Source: Ditylenchus dipsaci (taxonomy: Eukaryota; Nematoda; Chromadorea; Rhabditida; Anguinidae). Taken from it: a DNA stretch of 64,000 bases. The translations under genes and the position numbers were made by a program. Where the stretch lies: the NCBI GenBank assembly GCA_004194705.1, contig SADC01001336.1, forward strand, positions 248,001 through 312,000, given 5' to 3'. Under the pieces are notes generated by a model, which worked only from the letters and a program-made list of their open reading frames with translations, was not told where the DNA came from and made no database searches. The stretch's first letter is position 1, and each line of letters begins with the position of its first letter. Below are positions 1 to 12,399 of the stretch, one piece after another.

Positions 1-955
1 GAGGTGAATGCAGAATTTGGCGCTGGAAAAAATCTCAGCTACAAGGCGGTTTAAAAACAACTTGCAAGGGAATTGTTCGAACTGTCTACTTGCCTAACGT
101 CAATTTGACACGTTCATCTTGTAGCTCATGGTCGATTTACTTAGTGTAGAAAAAGTACTGGCTGCGGACAGAGAAGGATTTGAGTTTAGGGCCTCGGAAA
201 GTAAAAAAGCCCACCAATAATGCTAATGTTTTTATATCGGCTAATTTTTTTATGCTAATTTTTTTCATATTAATAATTTTAATTTTTCATGACTTTTTTC
301 TATCGGTTTACAGCTATTTTTTGAAAGTTGATCACTTATTTTGTAGATTTTCACCTACAAAATGAGTGGTCAACTTCCTAAAAATGGTTAAAATTCAAGT
401 TACGTACCTGTACTTTTAAAAAAGCCTTGTACTTTTTTTAGACTCTTTCTGAGGTTTTACGACAAAATCTTTGACAAAAAATGACCAAATTATTTTTTAG
501 CCAACTGTAGTTTTTTTCAAAATTTGTTCCCTGTTTTGAATCCATAGAAAAAACACAATGCCATAAAAATACTTTTGAAAAAAGTACTGAATTCCTGGAC
601 TACCTAATATTATTTTCTTTTGTTTTATTTGATTTTATGGACACCTTTGACCATTGATTTTATGTTTCTCTTTAAAAGTTTCAGCTGATTTTCGGAATAT
701 GGAAATTTTAATGAAATTGTCTTATTCCACATAATTGTACTTTATGTTACTACTTAAGAAATTTTCACATTAAACGTTTTGTAGTTCTACTTGTTTTTAA
801 ATTTGAATACTCGACAATTATAAAAAGCTCAATTAGCGGATTTAAAAAAGTCCTTTTTTATTTTGCTCATTGGGAACATTCAATAATTTTCCTTTCTTAA
901 AATTTTAACTTATAACAACGCGCAGTTGAATTCGCTGTGTTGGTCAGACAATATC
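1..955. other. No gene recognised
   Basis: AT-rich sequence with many poly-T runs upstream of the chemoreceptor's first ATG. The first 200 bases are less AT-rich and could hold an exon cut off by the window edge, but no frame or splice pair was convincing. Presumably includes the receptor promoter. Confidence 0.4.
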
Positions 956-3900
956 ATGCCTACGCTACCAATATTGCCGGTTAATAATTGCACCACTGCT
1001 TTTATTATGGCTAAATCTAATTCACTCTTTGTAGTCCACTTATTAGCAATTTTGATTAATATTGCCTGTATTTTGTTGTTCTATCTCAATTTAAAATTAG
1101 CCATTAGTCCAAACAGGAAATCTTTGCACTTACACACTAATTTAAAGGTTAGTTTTTTTCTTGTATCACAGAACTGGAATGAAGCACTAAAATATGGCAA
1201 CAAAAATATGAAATTGAACAAAATTAAAACAAATCATCTTTAAAGGACCATACTTGTCGATGCAAATGAGGATTTGACAAATTCAAATGCGCGTGGGACA
1301 CTTCTCTTTCATCTCTCATTATACTCTTTTGTGTCACTCGAAATAACTCCAAAGAGTAGAGCGCGAGACAAAAGAGAAGTGTCCCGCGTGCAGTTGAATT
1401 CGTCAAATTTTTATTTGTATCAACAAGTATGGTCCTTTAATGGTACAACAGCATTTCTTTCGAAAATCCAGTTGTTCTAAAAGTCAATTCACCCAAAAAA
1501 ACTGCTAGTCAAAATCAAATCAAACGTTATTGCGAGCAGGACTCATGATCAAAAGGCTCTCTTCGCCCAGCTCTAGTGACTATAATAAGGTATAATAATC
1601 TTTATATAGTATTTGGACTGAGTGTGTAACGCTATTTAAATTCCCGCCAAATTTTTTTAGCCTATTTTTGGCTTCTTTGGGGTTTTTACAGGGGTTGTGA
1701 TCGGAAAAAAATTTGTGTCGTACGCATATTAGTGTGCGCCAGCTCCTTGCGCGTCGATTAAAAAAAAGATCGAGCGAAAAAAGCGAATTTTTAGGGATGA
1801 GGGCATTTTTATGAAGGTACTCAGAAAAATTAGTCTTATTCAAGTTGGCATTCAAATGTTTTGTTGTCTGCTGTGGAATTTAAACTTTGGCGGTTTTATT
1901 TGTTGTTTTTCGGTGTAGTCATTTGGTTATTGTGAATGGGGTGAATTTTTTGGCGCAGAATTGCCGTTAATTAGTGTTTTCGGAATTTGGCGTAGCTGCG
2001 CCAGGTCATATAATTATTTATTCCATTCGATTAGGTGTATTATTAATAGAGAAAATACGGTATATATATATTGGCCCCAAGGCGAAAAGTCAACTTTAAG
2101 TCAAAAAAAGTGGATAATTTCTTCGACCACCGAAAACATGTTTTGTGCGCGAATAAGGACCGAAGAAGCTTGAAAAAGTGGCGACAAACTGTTTCGTTTT
2201 TACAATTGTTAGAGCTTCCAGATCGGCTAATCTTCAGAAAATGCGAGATTTCAGAAGCCTTTGTTCAGCGGCGGCATTAGAGACCCCATCTAAAACCGAC
2301 ACAAAAGTAGCTATGCAATTTTACACCATACAACCCGCAGCCAGGTGGTTTGGGTACTTTCCGTGTGGTTCGGCTAAAATCCAGGCGGTTGTGGTACAAT
2401 CTATGTGGTTTTGGTCCCATCCAGGTAATTGGGGTACAGACCATGTGGTTTGAGTCTCATCAAGGTGGTTGGGGTGAAATCCATGTGATTTTTGTATCAT
2501 CCAGGCATTAGGGTACGATCATACCTGCAGCGCCGCCGGCGGCGAAAATATTGGAGCGCTGGCGGCGGCGCCGGCGGCGTCTTTGTCCTAACGTTTTAAA
2601 TTCAACATTTACTCGCCATTTACGCCGCCGCCAGGCCCCGGCGGCAAAAATTTTGGAATTAAAATATAAATCTAAGTACGCATCATTTTGGCCAGTTTCC
2701 TTTAATTTTGGTGGTCATTTGCCTAAAATCGCAAAAATTAAGGCAGTTGCTGACAGCAAAGCAGTGCTGGAAATGATTGCAGTCGATTGCTCGATGATTT
2801 TTGGCCCTAAAGTCAAAAAACTTACTGGAAAAAATTAAAACACCGCCGGAGGGACTTGAAGTTTCGACAATAAGTGATGCGCATATAAAGTCCCCCTCTT
2901 TAAGTTTTATGCATGACGAAAAAACACTCTATTAGTTTCAACACAACATACTCTTTCTCTTTCGGTAACAGCACCACATATCAGTAACACACCTCACTCA
3001 GCACGCAGTTTTTGGACATATATAATATCTATCGATATTAAAGGATTGACCTCGTTAATCCGCCTTAAGGGAAAAAACAGGATAAAATTTGGCACTATAG
3101 AACGCTACCGACGCTGGCGGCGGCAATCTTCTGGCTTCTCAGCGCCGGCGGTGGCAGCGCCGTTTTTTAAAAAGCCCGGCAGCGCCGCCAGGCGCCGGCG
3201 GGGAAATTTTGGAGCGCTGGCGGCGGCGCCGGCGGCGTTTTTGGCGGCGCTGCAGGTATGGGTACGATGCAGGTGGTTAGGGTAATCTTCAGAGAGTCGG
3301 CGTAAAAACATGGCATAACATTAAGCATGAGAGACCAACAAAATAGCTGCACTAATACACAAAAAAAAACAATGAGCCGTCCCAATTAGCACTTGGGAAG
3401 AAATGGCGGGAATTCAAATAAACAATTTTTCTGTAACTTTTAGCAGAATTTATAGGTGTGTTCGAGGCTGCCATTATAAAATTAAGTAATTTGACCTGGG
3501 TGAAACCAAAGGCCGGAATATAGCATCCTCATTGGCCCAAAAACCGGTCTAAATTTCGTTTTTACGCAATTTGACTACTTTAAGGTATATTGGGAAAGCA
3601 CCACAAAAAGTTTGACCAAAAATCGACTTTTTGGCCGTTCTGTAGGGTCCTCAGATACTTTGGTGGTTTTTACCCTGTTTTGGTCACTGGGGCTAGGCAA
3701 AAAGAACCTCTAAATGCATTTTTGATTAAGAGTCTTGCTCGGAATTATGTCTAAGGTTAGTGAGTGTGCGTATCTCTAACCTACCAAGCCCCCTGCGCCG
3801 CCAAAGGGGCGCAGGGGCTTGAAGATGAGATGCGCACACACACATACCTTATGCACAAATCATTCGGAAGTGACTCTGGATGCATAAAAATGTATGCATA

Positions 3901-6900
3901 CCAGAGTTTGTTTATGTGGTAGGCCCCAGTTAACAAAACTATGTTCAAATCTTATCTTTTTTAGTCCTTTAGAGATGTCCAAGTACTCTTTTAGGTTGAG
4001 TTACCTTGGTTCACCTGGGCAAAATTGCAAAAATAATTTTTTTTTCAAAAAGTGCTTAAACGTATCTTATTACTCACTAATTTTTCGTGGCTTTTATACG
4101 TTTAAAGTAGCTAAAATGCCCTTAAGACACCATTTTGGGCATTTTCGGGCCAGGGGGATTGTGTACTTCAGCCAAACCAAATCCTCAATCGTAACAAGAG
4201 ATTCTGACCCGTTATAAAAAAACGTGTTGACATACGTCTCCTACAGCTATAATAAGAAACAGTAAGTAGAAAATGTCGACTAACATAGTCCAAATATTAT
4301 TTAAAGATATCCGATCGGCAAACTTTATTAAAAAGAAAATTTCTGGTTTTAATTATTTTTTATTTTAATTTATTCAACTTTTTGTCAAAAATAAAACAAA
4401 AAAAATGTTCTAGATAGTTCACTATTTAGCGATTAAAAGTTAAAAGTTGTAGCCTGCAATTTGTAAGTTCAATGTAAAAACACAAAGCCTTTTAATTAAA
4501 TTAAATGGAAACGGCTGTTTTCGCAGAATGTGCATTTAAAAAAAATTCTTTAAAATTTTAGATTATATTTTTGGGAGGATCATTAATTTATTTGTCTAAA
4601 GCCGCTATGGAAATAGTCATCAATATAAATTATATAGTAGGTTTTTTACCAAAACTTCTAAATTTGATTTAAAAAATTCAGTCTGCATATTTCAAAGATT
4701 ATTCTAGTACATGTCTTTACACAATTACTTCTTGGAAATGCATGCTTATGAAAATCCCGTCCACAACTTTCATTATTGGCTTTACTTTTTACCATTTAGT
4801 CATATTTTTAGAAAGGAGTTTTGCCAGTTTCTACGTCAAAACCTATGAAAAAATGTCGGTTAAGGCTGGCATTTTTGCAATGACTTTTATGGTAATCATT
4901 TTTTAAGTCTACTGTGATTATTAAGCTAAGACAATACGATCACGGATCTAAAAGTTTTTTTAATTAATTTTATTTTTAATTAAATTGAAAATTAAATTGA
5001 AGCTGACAATCTCAGGAGTTGCATGGACATTTCAGATTTCGGCTTTGAAATTTTCTTGGTTTTTTCGGGTTTTAGTGAAGAAAATTGTCGTTTTTGTCGT
5101 TCAAGTCATTGTCAATGGATTTCAAACGAATCACTCTTAAAACGTAGAGCTGAATCTAAGATTTCTTTAAAAAAGATCAGCGGAAAAGGAAGACTGGCAC
5201 TTGGGGATCTTGACGTTTTTAGTAGGGTTGGCCTCCCTTTCTCTCTCACCCTCCACCCCCATCTCAGCTTCCTTGAAAAAAAATCGACATAAATTTTGAA
5301 CTGCGAATTTTTGAATGAGTGCAGAGGGGGATTTTGAGTTTGGCCTTTTTTAAAAAACAATGTTTTTTTCAAGCCGAGCCAAGAGAGGGGCAAGGTATGC
5401 CAGGAGAGTGGTAACTTAGCCTTTAAAATTCAACGATAACTTAACCTTTACAAGAGTATTGAGTTTTTAATTGTCAATCAATATTTCGATTAATGTCGAT
5501 AATTTAATTGATTAACAACGCTAAAGTCATTTTTTTGAAATCCAAAACTTTCCCTTTTTTAATGAAAACTTGAAAAAAGAAATGTATAAAGAAATGTAAA
5601 AGAAATGTATAGTAGTGCATACCTACCCATGTAGGGTTGCACATTGGGTTTGAATTATGGAAAAAGGGTGTTCTTCACCATTTTGGTCACTGTAGCTGGG
5701 ACAAAAGATGCTATATGCATTTTTCGATCAAGAGTCTTGCTCGGAATTATGTCTAAGGTAAGTGAGGAAGCCCTTCGAGGGTGCACAGGGCTTGGAGTTG
5801 AGATATCCAGAGTATCGAGGTATCATTTTACGTGGAATTACCTTGTTCCCTCAAGGCAAAAAGTCAAATTTTGGTCAAAAATGAGTTTCCCGCATAAAAA
5901 TGCTTTTTACGTGCGTTAAAAGTTTTTGATCGCCGAAAAGAATTATTTGAGGCATTTTGGGACGGTTCGAAATACTACAATTACACCACACATTTTAATA
6001 GTTTTTCGTATTTAGAGCGTCTAATATTAAATTGATTTTTTATTTTTTTTGAAGTTGCATTTAATTACAAGAAAAGTGTTACAGTTGGTACTGACTTTGT
6101 CCTTTTCTATATTCATATTTTACGATGATGATTTTGCCTCTATTAAATCTTACTGCACTGGCAGTTCAACTCAAATAGTCAACAAATTATCTGTCATGAA
6201 CTATTCCATGTTGGCAATAGATTTAGTAGTCACTTTTGGTGATGCATATCTTAGGGTTTACATCAACAAGCAGCATAAAAAGTAAGTATTTTCACTAAAA
6301 ATTAGAATACAGTCGCCTTTCCATTTAACGTCCCTGAGGGAACCAGCGAAAACAGGACGACAAATTGAGAGTCGTTCAATCAAAAGGGTATTGTAGCTAA
6401 TTGACTGAGGTACAAAATTAACTTGCGTGAGACAGTCTGCGAAAACAATTAATCCATTGATCCCGGCTAGTAACAAAACTTACCAAAAACTTCATTATGG
6501 GCTGTTCACAACGCATCCGTATCCGTGTCCGCGTCCGTAATACGAACCATGTTTTCGCCCACAATGGAACGTATCCGTGTCCGTAAACCGCGCCGTGAAA
6601 CGGTCCGTGAAACGGAACGGATTGCCACCCACAATGGGCCGTACGGGTAGACTTTTTTTAACTAGCAGCTAAATTTTTTTTGCATGGCGCTTTCAGTTTA
6701 ATCGAACGCCCAAATTTATAAGCAGCATTTCTGTATAAAAAAACATTGGAAAAAGTATCGTGAAAACACAGGGTGCTACTCCAGCCAATGTCGCGTCCAC
6801 CCAGTTGTCGTGTTCGGCAAGCGCCAGCCTAGTGCTGTTACAGCATATAATCCAGCATGCATCTCCACTCATCTTAATTAAAATTTTTTAACCCATAGTG

Positions 6901-9428
6901 ACTTGATCAGTACTTTATTTTGCAGCCCTGAATCTTAGCTACAAGATGGTACCGACAAAATGATTTTTCAAAAATTCAAAAAACTTATAGCCATTACCGA
7001 GTGAAGGGGCGAAAAAACGCACCCTAAATATTTAAGTGTTACGGCTACCGAGACGGACACTAGGCACCGGGTTTTAGGCTTACCTCGACCGTACTTCTTC
7101 ATTGGGTTTAGAGCCAATAGTCTCCTAAGGCATCTCGGCATTTTATGCCACGGACCAATTGGACTTTTTCATTTGCTACCACTCATTAGGGCTATATTTG
7201 AAAAGAACTATGTCAGTAGGGACATTTAACGTAGAAAAAACCAAATTGAAAACGAAAAAATGAAAATGAGAAAGGAACTGACGAAAAATATTATGTTTTC
7301 TTGTCGGTTTACGGAATAATAATGTATTCTATATTATTAAAAATCTTGATTTTAGGAAAAAACAGGTCAGAAATGAACTATCCGTGTTGTGGTCCGTAAA
7401 ACGGTCCGTGTTTGCGGCCCCTTTTACGGACGCGGATACGACCCATTGTGTGGAAATACACGAACCGTTTTACGGCCCGCGTTTACGGACACGGATACGG
7501 ATCCATTGTGTACAGCCCATTACTCACCCCTGTGGATGTTTTTGAGTTTCGGATGATTTTTTCATTCAAAATTATGTCACGGACGAAAATCCGAAAACCA
7601 CGGACTTTCGGCCATACTTAATATACCAGAATGTAGCCCAATATTTCTACTGTAAGATCACCAGACAGAATTCCGATAACCCACAAAATTTATGACTAGA
7701 ACTATTTTACAGCCAGCAATTGCTTTTTCCTGGTCGAAAAATGGCCATAAAATTTTCTACCGAAAAATCCAAGAGCTACGGACTTTTGGCAGCACATTAT
7801 GTACCAATATGTATTCCGAGATCTCTACTACAAAATCACTAGACATATTTTTGATAGAACATAAATTTTGAAATTAGAACACTTTTTAGCCAGCAAAAAA
7901 GTTCGCGCAAAATTTCGAAAGTAATTTTAAATTTTGGCTTCTAGTTGGCTTCTAGCTTTTACATTGCTTCTAGTTTTATAAATTCTGTGTTCAAACAATT
8001 TGATCATTATTTTCCGAAAGGGTAGATCCTCAGCTTTGCTGTGAAAAATCTTCTGACCGAGAGCTTTACCACATGCAAAAAGGTCTCACAAAAAAACCTC
8101 ACAAAGTGCTCGTGAGCTATTGAGAAACATTATATACCATTCAAAAAATATTTAAAAAAACAAAAGCACAAGGTGGGAGTCGAAGCCGAGGTTTACACAA
8201 GTAATTTACATTACGAGAGCACTTAGTCAGAACACTTGATAATCACAACCTTATCTGGGGTACGCCTAGCTGGGTATCACTACCTGGGGACCCCCAGCTG
8301 CGGGCGTTCCTCAGAGCGTGGTAGGTGCTAAAAGTTTGAAATAGGCTTCTATTGTGATCATAAATTTGAAAAAATCCAAAGTTTCAGTAAAATCAACATC
8401 AATTATAACCTACATCAAGCTTATCAAATTAGAGAGAATTCTCTCAGCATTAAACTAATATTCCCACTCTCTTTAATCCACTCCTCTATATTTCTCACTT
8501 ATTTAGTGCTGGTATTAGTGGTTAAAAATTTGTTGTATTTTAAAGATGCTGAAACTTATATCATTTTTATTGAATCTACTGCACTGGTAACTTTTTGACT
8601 TTGTCGGCCCTACTGTACTTTAGGTCTCACTTTTTTTTACCTTGGTCCCCCCTGTTGTTTTAAAGGCGATCATGTTCATGATCACTATATGATCACCATG
8701 ATCACTATGATCACAACATTATTGTAACTCTAATGGACGGGCGGGCCAAGGCACTTTTCAAAAAAAAACTACAGGGGGACCAAGGTAAGAAAAGTGGGAC
8801 CTAAACCTAAAGTGGGACCTATCGCTGCTAATATAGCGTAATTTTTGAAAATAACTGATAAAATTAGAATCCTTGCAACTTTTTCGACCAGATTAATCAA
8901 AAACAACTGACGAAAGACCAAAAAATTTAAATCTGGAATAAAAAAGTGTCGGACTCTAGGCAGGAACGAAGTTTTTGATGTGTCGTTTGAAATCAGCAGA
9001 ATAATAAGGGTACATTCAAGGCGCTAAATGACAGAACGCCAATCTCGATTTCGTCTTTCGACGTATTTGACACGCCGTGCATAGGCCACTTATATATAAT
9101 GTTGTTTTTTTTATTTGATATACCAACAATACATAATTTAAAAAATACTTTTGGAGTAAAAGAGTGTCCCGCGCGCATTTGGATTCGCCGAATTCTCATT
9201 TTCATTAACAAGTATGGTCCTTTAAGTATACACTGATGGGAGAGTGTGCACTAATGAGAGAGTTGACTGTATATATTTCAGCTTGTAAGTATTTATGTGT
9301 TCTGCACTTTCACCATATTTCTGTGGCTCAGGCTGAAAATCGAGAGGTCTACTAACTCTGCAAGAAAAGGAGATCAAGAAATAGCAGCTGATGTGTATTT
9401 TAAACAGTTTCACAACCAAATCGGCTAA
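956..9428 (+). CDS. Srab/Sra-like nematode chemoreceptor (7TM GPCR), six exons
   Basis: Exons: 956-1147, 4562-4636, 4682-4891, 6085-6281, 8388-8586, 9282-9428; all introns are GT-AG, phases agree, and they join to 340 codons (339 residues), the usual Srab length. Visible landmarks: N-glycosylation-type NNCT near the N-terminus, TM1 then the HTNLK motif closing exon 1, the Cys-x(7)-Cys spacing and Pro in exon 3, the ERSFASFYVKTYE block after TM3 (the family's ER..A....YE signature), a YC after TM4 in exon 4, the YQIREN block in exon 5, and a C-terminal YFKQFHNQIG tail. It should be a plasma-membrane receptor in sensory neurons; the ligand cannot be inferred. The ATG at 956 is the first in frame. 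Introns 1, 4 and 5 are long because they carry transposons (for example 1244-1436 and 6498-7519). The final exon is clearly related to the one at 63443-63592. Confidence 0.88.
1244..1436. mobile_element. TTAA-site inverted-repeat element (family A), copy 1
   Basis: Inverted ends AGGACCATACTTGTCGATGC and its reverse complement, flanked by TTAA at 1240-1243 and 1437-1440. The body is a near-perfect hairpin with CACTTCTCTTT and GCGCG motifs. It lies in intron 1 of the chemoreceptor. The TTAA flanks suggest piggyBac-like mobilisation, but no transposase copy was seen. Confidence 0.75.
2330..2511. repeat. Minisatellite of CCAGGTGGTTTGGGTAC-like units
   Basis: Roughly 30-base units with alternating CCAGGTGGTT/CCATGTGGTT and GGGTAC-type blocks; the array continues after the transposon at 3261-3290, showing that the transposon split it. 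Confidence 0.7.
2520..3260. mobile_element. hAT-like foldback element with GC-rich amplified arms
   Basis: Ends CATACCTGCA and TGCAGGTATG, flanked by a perfect 8-bp duplication GGTACGAT (2512-2519 and 3261-3268). The target was a tandem-repeat array (CCAGGTGGTTTGGGTAC-like units, 2330-2519 resuming at 3261). The arms consist of GGCGGCGGCGCCGGCGGC-type repeats; no transposase. The middle contains a SINE-like segment (about 2735-2890). Confidence 0.85.
3710..3955. mobile_element. Repeat family B, copy 1
   Basis: Hallmarks: GAGTCTTGCTCGGAATTATG, a GC-rich hairpin with CCCCTGCGCC/GGCGCAGGGG, ATGCGCACACACACATACCT, then GTGACTCTGGATGCAT and TATGCATACCAGAGTTT. Other copies: 11780-12010, 20540-20695, 27105-27350, 29030-29315, 39225-39500, 45855-46100; pieces at 5728-5815 and 53470-53535. 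Ends not defined; no coding capacity. Confidence 0.65.
6498..7519. mobile_element. Harbinger-like foldback element with TCCGTATCCGTG arms
   Basis: Ends TGGGCTGTTCACAACGCATC and the imperfect inverse GTGTACAGCCCA, flanked by TTA (6495-6497 and 7520-7522). Both arms hold repeated blocks built from CCGTATCCGTGTCCG and ACGGTCCGT. TTA duplications are typical of PIF/Harbinger. No transposase; in intron 4 of the chemoreceptor. Confidence 0.7.
8640..8830. repeat. Inverted CTTGGTCCCCC repeat in chemoreceptor intron 5
   Basis: TTACCTTGGTCCCCCCTGTTG at the left and CTACAGGGGGACCAAGGTAAG at the right enclose a GATCATG-rich hairpin. CTTGGTCCCC blocks also form the subterminal part of the Merlin-like element, so this is probably a short derivative. 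Confidence 0.5.
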
Positions 9429-9798
9429 TACCAACATTTATAAAATGATGTATTGTTAGAACTGTATAACCTGTTATCTCTAGCAATAATCCACTAGATT
9501 GCGCCTAAAAAATAAAATCAGCTTATTATTTTTGCTTATTTTAGCGGGCTTGAAAAAAATAAAACGGGTTCAAGTGAAAAATTTTCATTTTTAGATAAAT
9601 AATTGCATCTGCCTTTGGAAATTTTCAGCTTCAATCTGGAAATTTTCAACATGAGTAAAAAAGTGAAAATTTGTGTTTCGTTTACACTTTTCAAAAGTAA
9701 AAATTGCCATGTGGTTCACCAAATGATGAGGCATGTGAACGGTCATAAGAAAACGTGTGAATTTCTTCATACAACATGACTAAGCATTTGTTTTTTAA

Positions 9799-9991
9799 AG
9801 GACCTTACTTGTCGATGCAAATGAGGATTTGACAAATTCAAATGCGCGTGGGACAGTTCTCTTTCGTCTCTCACTGTACTCTTTGGAGTCGCTTGGAATA
9901 ACTGCAAAGAGTAGTGTGTGAGACAAAAGAGAAGTGTCCCGCGCGCATTTGAATTTGCCAAATTTTCATTTGCATCGACAAGTATGGTCTT
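9799..9991. mobile_element. Family A TTAA-site element, copy 2
   Basis: Same ends as copy 1 (AGGACCTTACTTGTCGATGC at the left) with TTAA at 9795-9798 and 9992-9995, just downstream of the chemoreceptor. A detached right end of the family also lies at about 9170-9225. Confidence 0.7.
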
Positions 9992-10900
9992 TTAATAGTT
10001 CTTGAGATTTCTGAAAAATGCGTTAATCTCTATCATATATTTGATTTTCAAATTCGAATATTCATTGTCTTCAGCGTAGTTCACATCCTGTTTGTTCTTT
10101 TCCATTTGAGCATTTAGCTATGCATCATGTCTACAAAAAGTTATGGCTCATAGAAAGTCAGGGCAGGACATTTTGAAAATTTCTGTTCCAATAAACAAGT
10201 GGTGATTCATCTTAACTTCACAAGTAGAAACAGACTATGATTATTATCATTCAGAAGTTCACTCCCTGACAGTCATTTTGGTACATTAAGAGTGTGGGTA
10301 TAAGACATTCCTGTCTCACCATTTGAAAACCTGTGGGTATACAGCTGGATTTTGACCATGCAAAATTTGATACCTTCCGGACCCTTTTCATTTACTTCGT
10401 CAATGATTGAAGCGAGAGGTACCCGTACCACCGTTTTCAGCAAGAAATTCTGCGCTATAAGCAACAAAAGTTACAACCTTTCTTTTGCGTGTTAAAGGTC
10501 ATTTTAGGCCCTAAAAACGAAAGAAAACATGTTTTAGGGCACGGAAAAACATTTTTAATCAAAAAATTGACGAATTTGACGAAATTTGACTTTTATCACT
10601 GAATCGAGGTTTGATTCTATATGATAATTTTTGAAAATCGGTAGGGGGACCAAGGCAATTTGAAATGTCCCTCAAATCTCCAGACTCGGAATTTTTTGTC
10701 TGTTCGCCGAAAATATTAAAACTTTGTACAGTAAATCAAATTTGCTCTACGAGATGGCGTTGTCAGAATTTTCGAATTCCATTTCACAGTTTGATAGGTT
10801 CCCTTGTCAGCCAAAAACGAAAAAGGGGCGACAGTCCAGCGAAATGCAAGTTTTTTTGCTTTCTTACGTCCATTTATAAAATTATATATTTTGTGCGTGC

Positions 10901-11089
10901 TTGCATTTTATCCTAAAACTGCCTGTTAATTCAAAAGATGCGAAAATTAAGAAGAAGCATTTATTAAATAACATAAAAACTGCTATTTTTAATACAGCAT
11001 TTACAGCATATTCTCTATTAAAACGACCATGCAGTAATGTAAATGGCTTTCTAGGTCCACGATGTCAGTTAAAACAACCGATAAAATAA
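10901..11089 (+). other. Open frame, possible terminal exon
   Basis: A frame rich in Lys/Asn/Leu runs to TAA at about 11087 and ends SNVNGFLGPRCQLKQPIK, overlapping an AATAAA. The last third looks more coding-like than the AT-rich start. No splice acceptor or family was convincing; it is reported only because the surrounding 1 kb holds nothing else. Confidence 0.2.
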
Positions 11090-12238
11090 AGTGATTAACC
11101 ACCAAAGAGATATGATTTGAACATAGTTTTGATAACTGGGGGCCGGTACGGTATTTTCGGATCCTATCGAAGTCTTAGTCTTAGCTCGTATTACTGGGAT
11201 TTACATGGCCTGCTGCACAAAGCTAACTCACTATGCCTTCAGACTGAACTTATGACCTAAGATTGCAACCGTCAATCCTTGTTTATAAAGTAGCTAAATT
11301 GATGCAATTTGGTTTGAAACAGTACATTTGTTTGGAAAATTTGAAATTACCGTATTTTCTGTAATGAACCGGCAGCCAAAAAAGTAAATTTCAACTGTGT
11401 TCTTGGCATTTTGTTTTTGACCCACCTTTTGAAGGTTCGAAGCTTTGGAAGGCATAGATGCGAATTGCTCACTTAGTAATATTGTAAGGACAGTACGTAT
11501 TTTAAAGCAATTTTGGCGCTACCGGAGTAAACACCCCCAAAATAAATTTTTTTTAAAGTGTTTCCAAACACCCTATATCGACCTAAAATCACCTCAGGAG
11601 TTCAAAAAGACATTATTTTTAAGTTCTGGTTGAGTTCTGAAAGTTGAGTTTTTAAGTTCTGAGAAATTGAGTTTTGGGACCGCCCGAAAATACCTATTTC
11701 GACCGTTTTTGAAGGATTTAGGGCTATTCCGGGTGGGAAAGGACCAAATATAGACCAATTTAGTGTAAAAAGGAATATATTGTACATAGTTTTGTTGACT
11801 GGGGCCTAGCGCATAAATAAACTCTGGTATGCATAAATATTTTATGCGTCCAGAGTCACTTTCGAGTGATTTGCGTCTTAGGTATGTAGTTGTGCCCCTT
11901 CGGAGGCGCAGGGGTCTTAGAGTTAAGATGCCCACACCTACATACCTTAGAAATGATTCCGAGCGAGCCTTTTTTTATCCTAAAATGTATATAGAGACTC
12001 TTTTTGCAAAGCTCCAGTGACCAAAACGTGGTAGAATACTTGAATAAGGTGGTTTACGTTGGTCAGCTGTAATACTGAAGGGATAGTTAAAAGAAATATG
12101 CTTAATATAGAATAGCCACAAGAAAACATTTATCGAATTAACTAGAACAGATCATAATTTTTCTCCTTTTTCTGATGCACCACTTGTGGTTGACTGGAGG
12201 GATAGACTTAAGTTCAGCATTTCCCCTACTCGTTTTAG

Positions 12239-12399
12239 CTACTTCTCCTCTTCTGAGTCGACTGATTGTAGATGTTTGGCACCCTGTAATGCATCCACAA
12301 TCTTAGAAGCTATTTTATGAGAGCAATTGTTAAGTCACCTGCGCAATTTTCTCGTCCAAAAGACGAAAGAAATCTGCTTGACTGGCACTTTCGGTCTGG
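12239..12399 (-). CDS. Two-exon 3' end of an unidentified acidic-tailed protein
   Basis: Minus-strand exon 12399-12339 follows a TTTTCAG acceptor and reads QTESASQADFFRLLDEKIAQ before a GTGACT donor; it joins in frame to 12301-12239 (acceptor TTCTAAG), which reads IVDALQGAKHLQSVDSEEEK and stop. The amphipathic FFRLLDEKIAQIVDAL stretch should form a helix. FF.LL recalls a GoLoco motif, but the DQR core is missing, so that label is not used. It lies downstream of the stop of the 13363-19250 gene on the same strand, so it is either a separate gene or an alternative 3' end; the preceding exon must end in phase 2, and the last exon at 13363 offers no such donor. Confidence 0.4.

Noticed and set aside
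8180..8260. Possible tRNA gene on the minus strand
   Set aside because: A T-arm-like GGCTTCGACTCCCACC is present, but no acceptor stem pairing or anticodon arm could be built.
12339..12399. GoLoco motif in the FFRLLDEK exon
   Set aside because: The essential DQR triad is absent and the chain continues differently.
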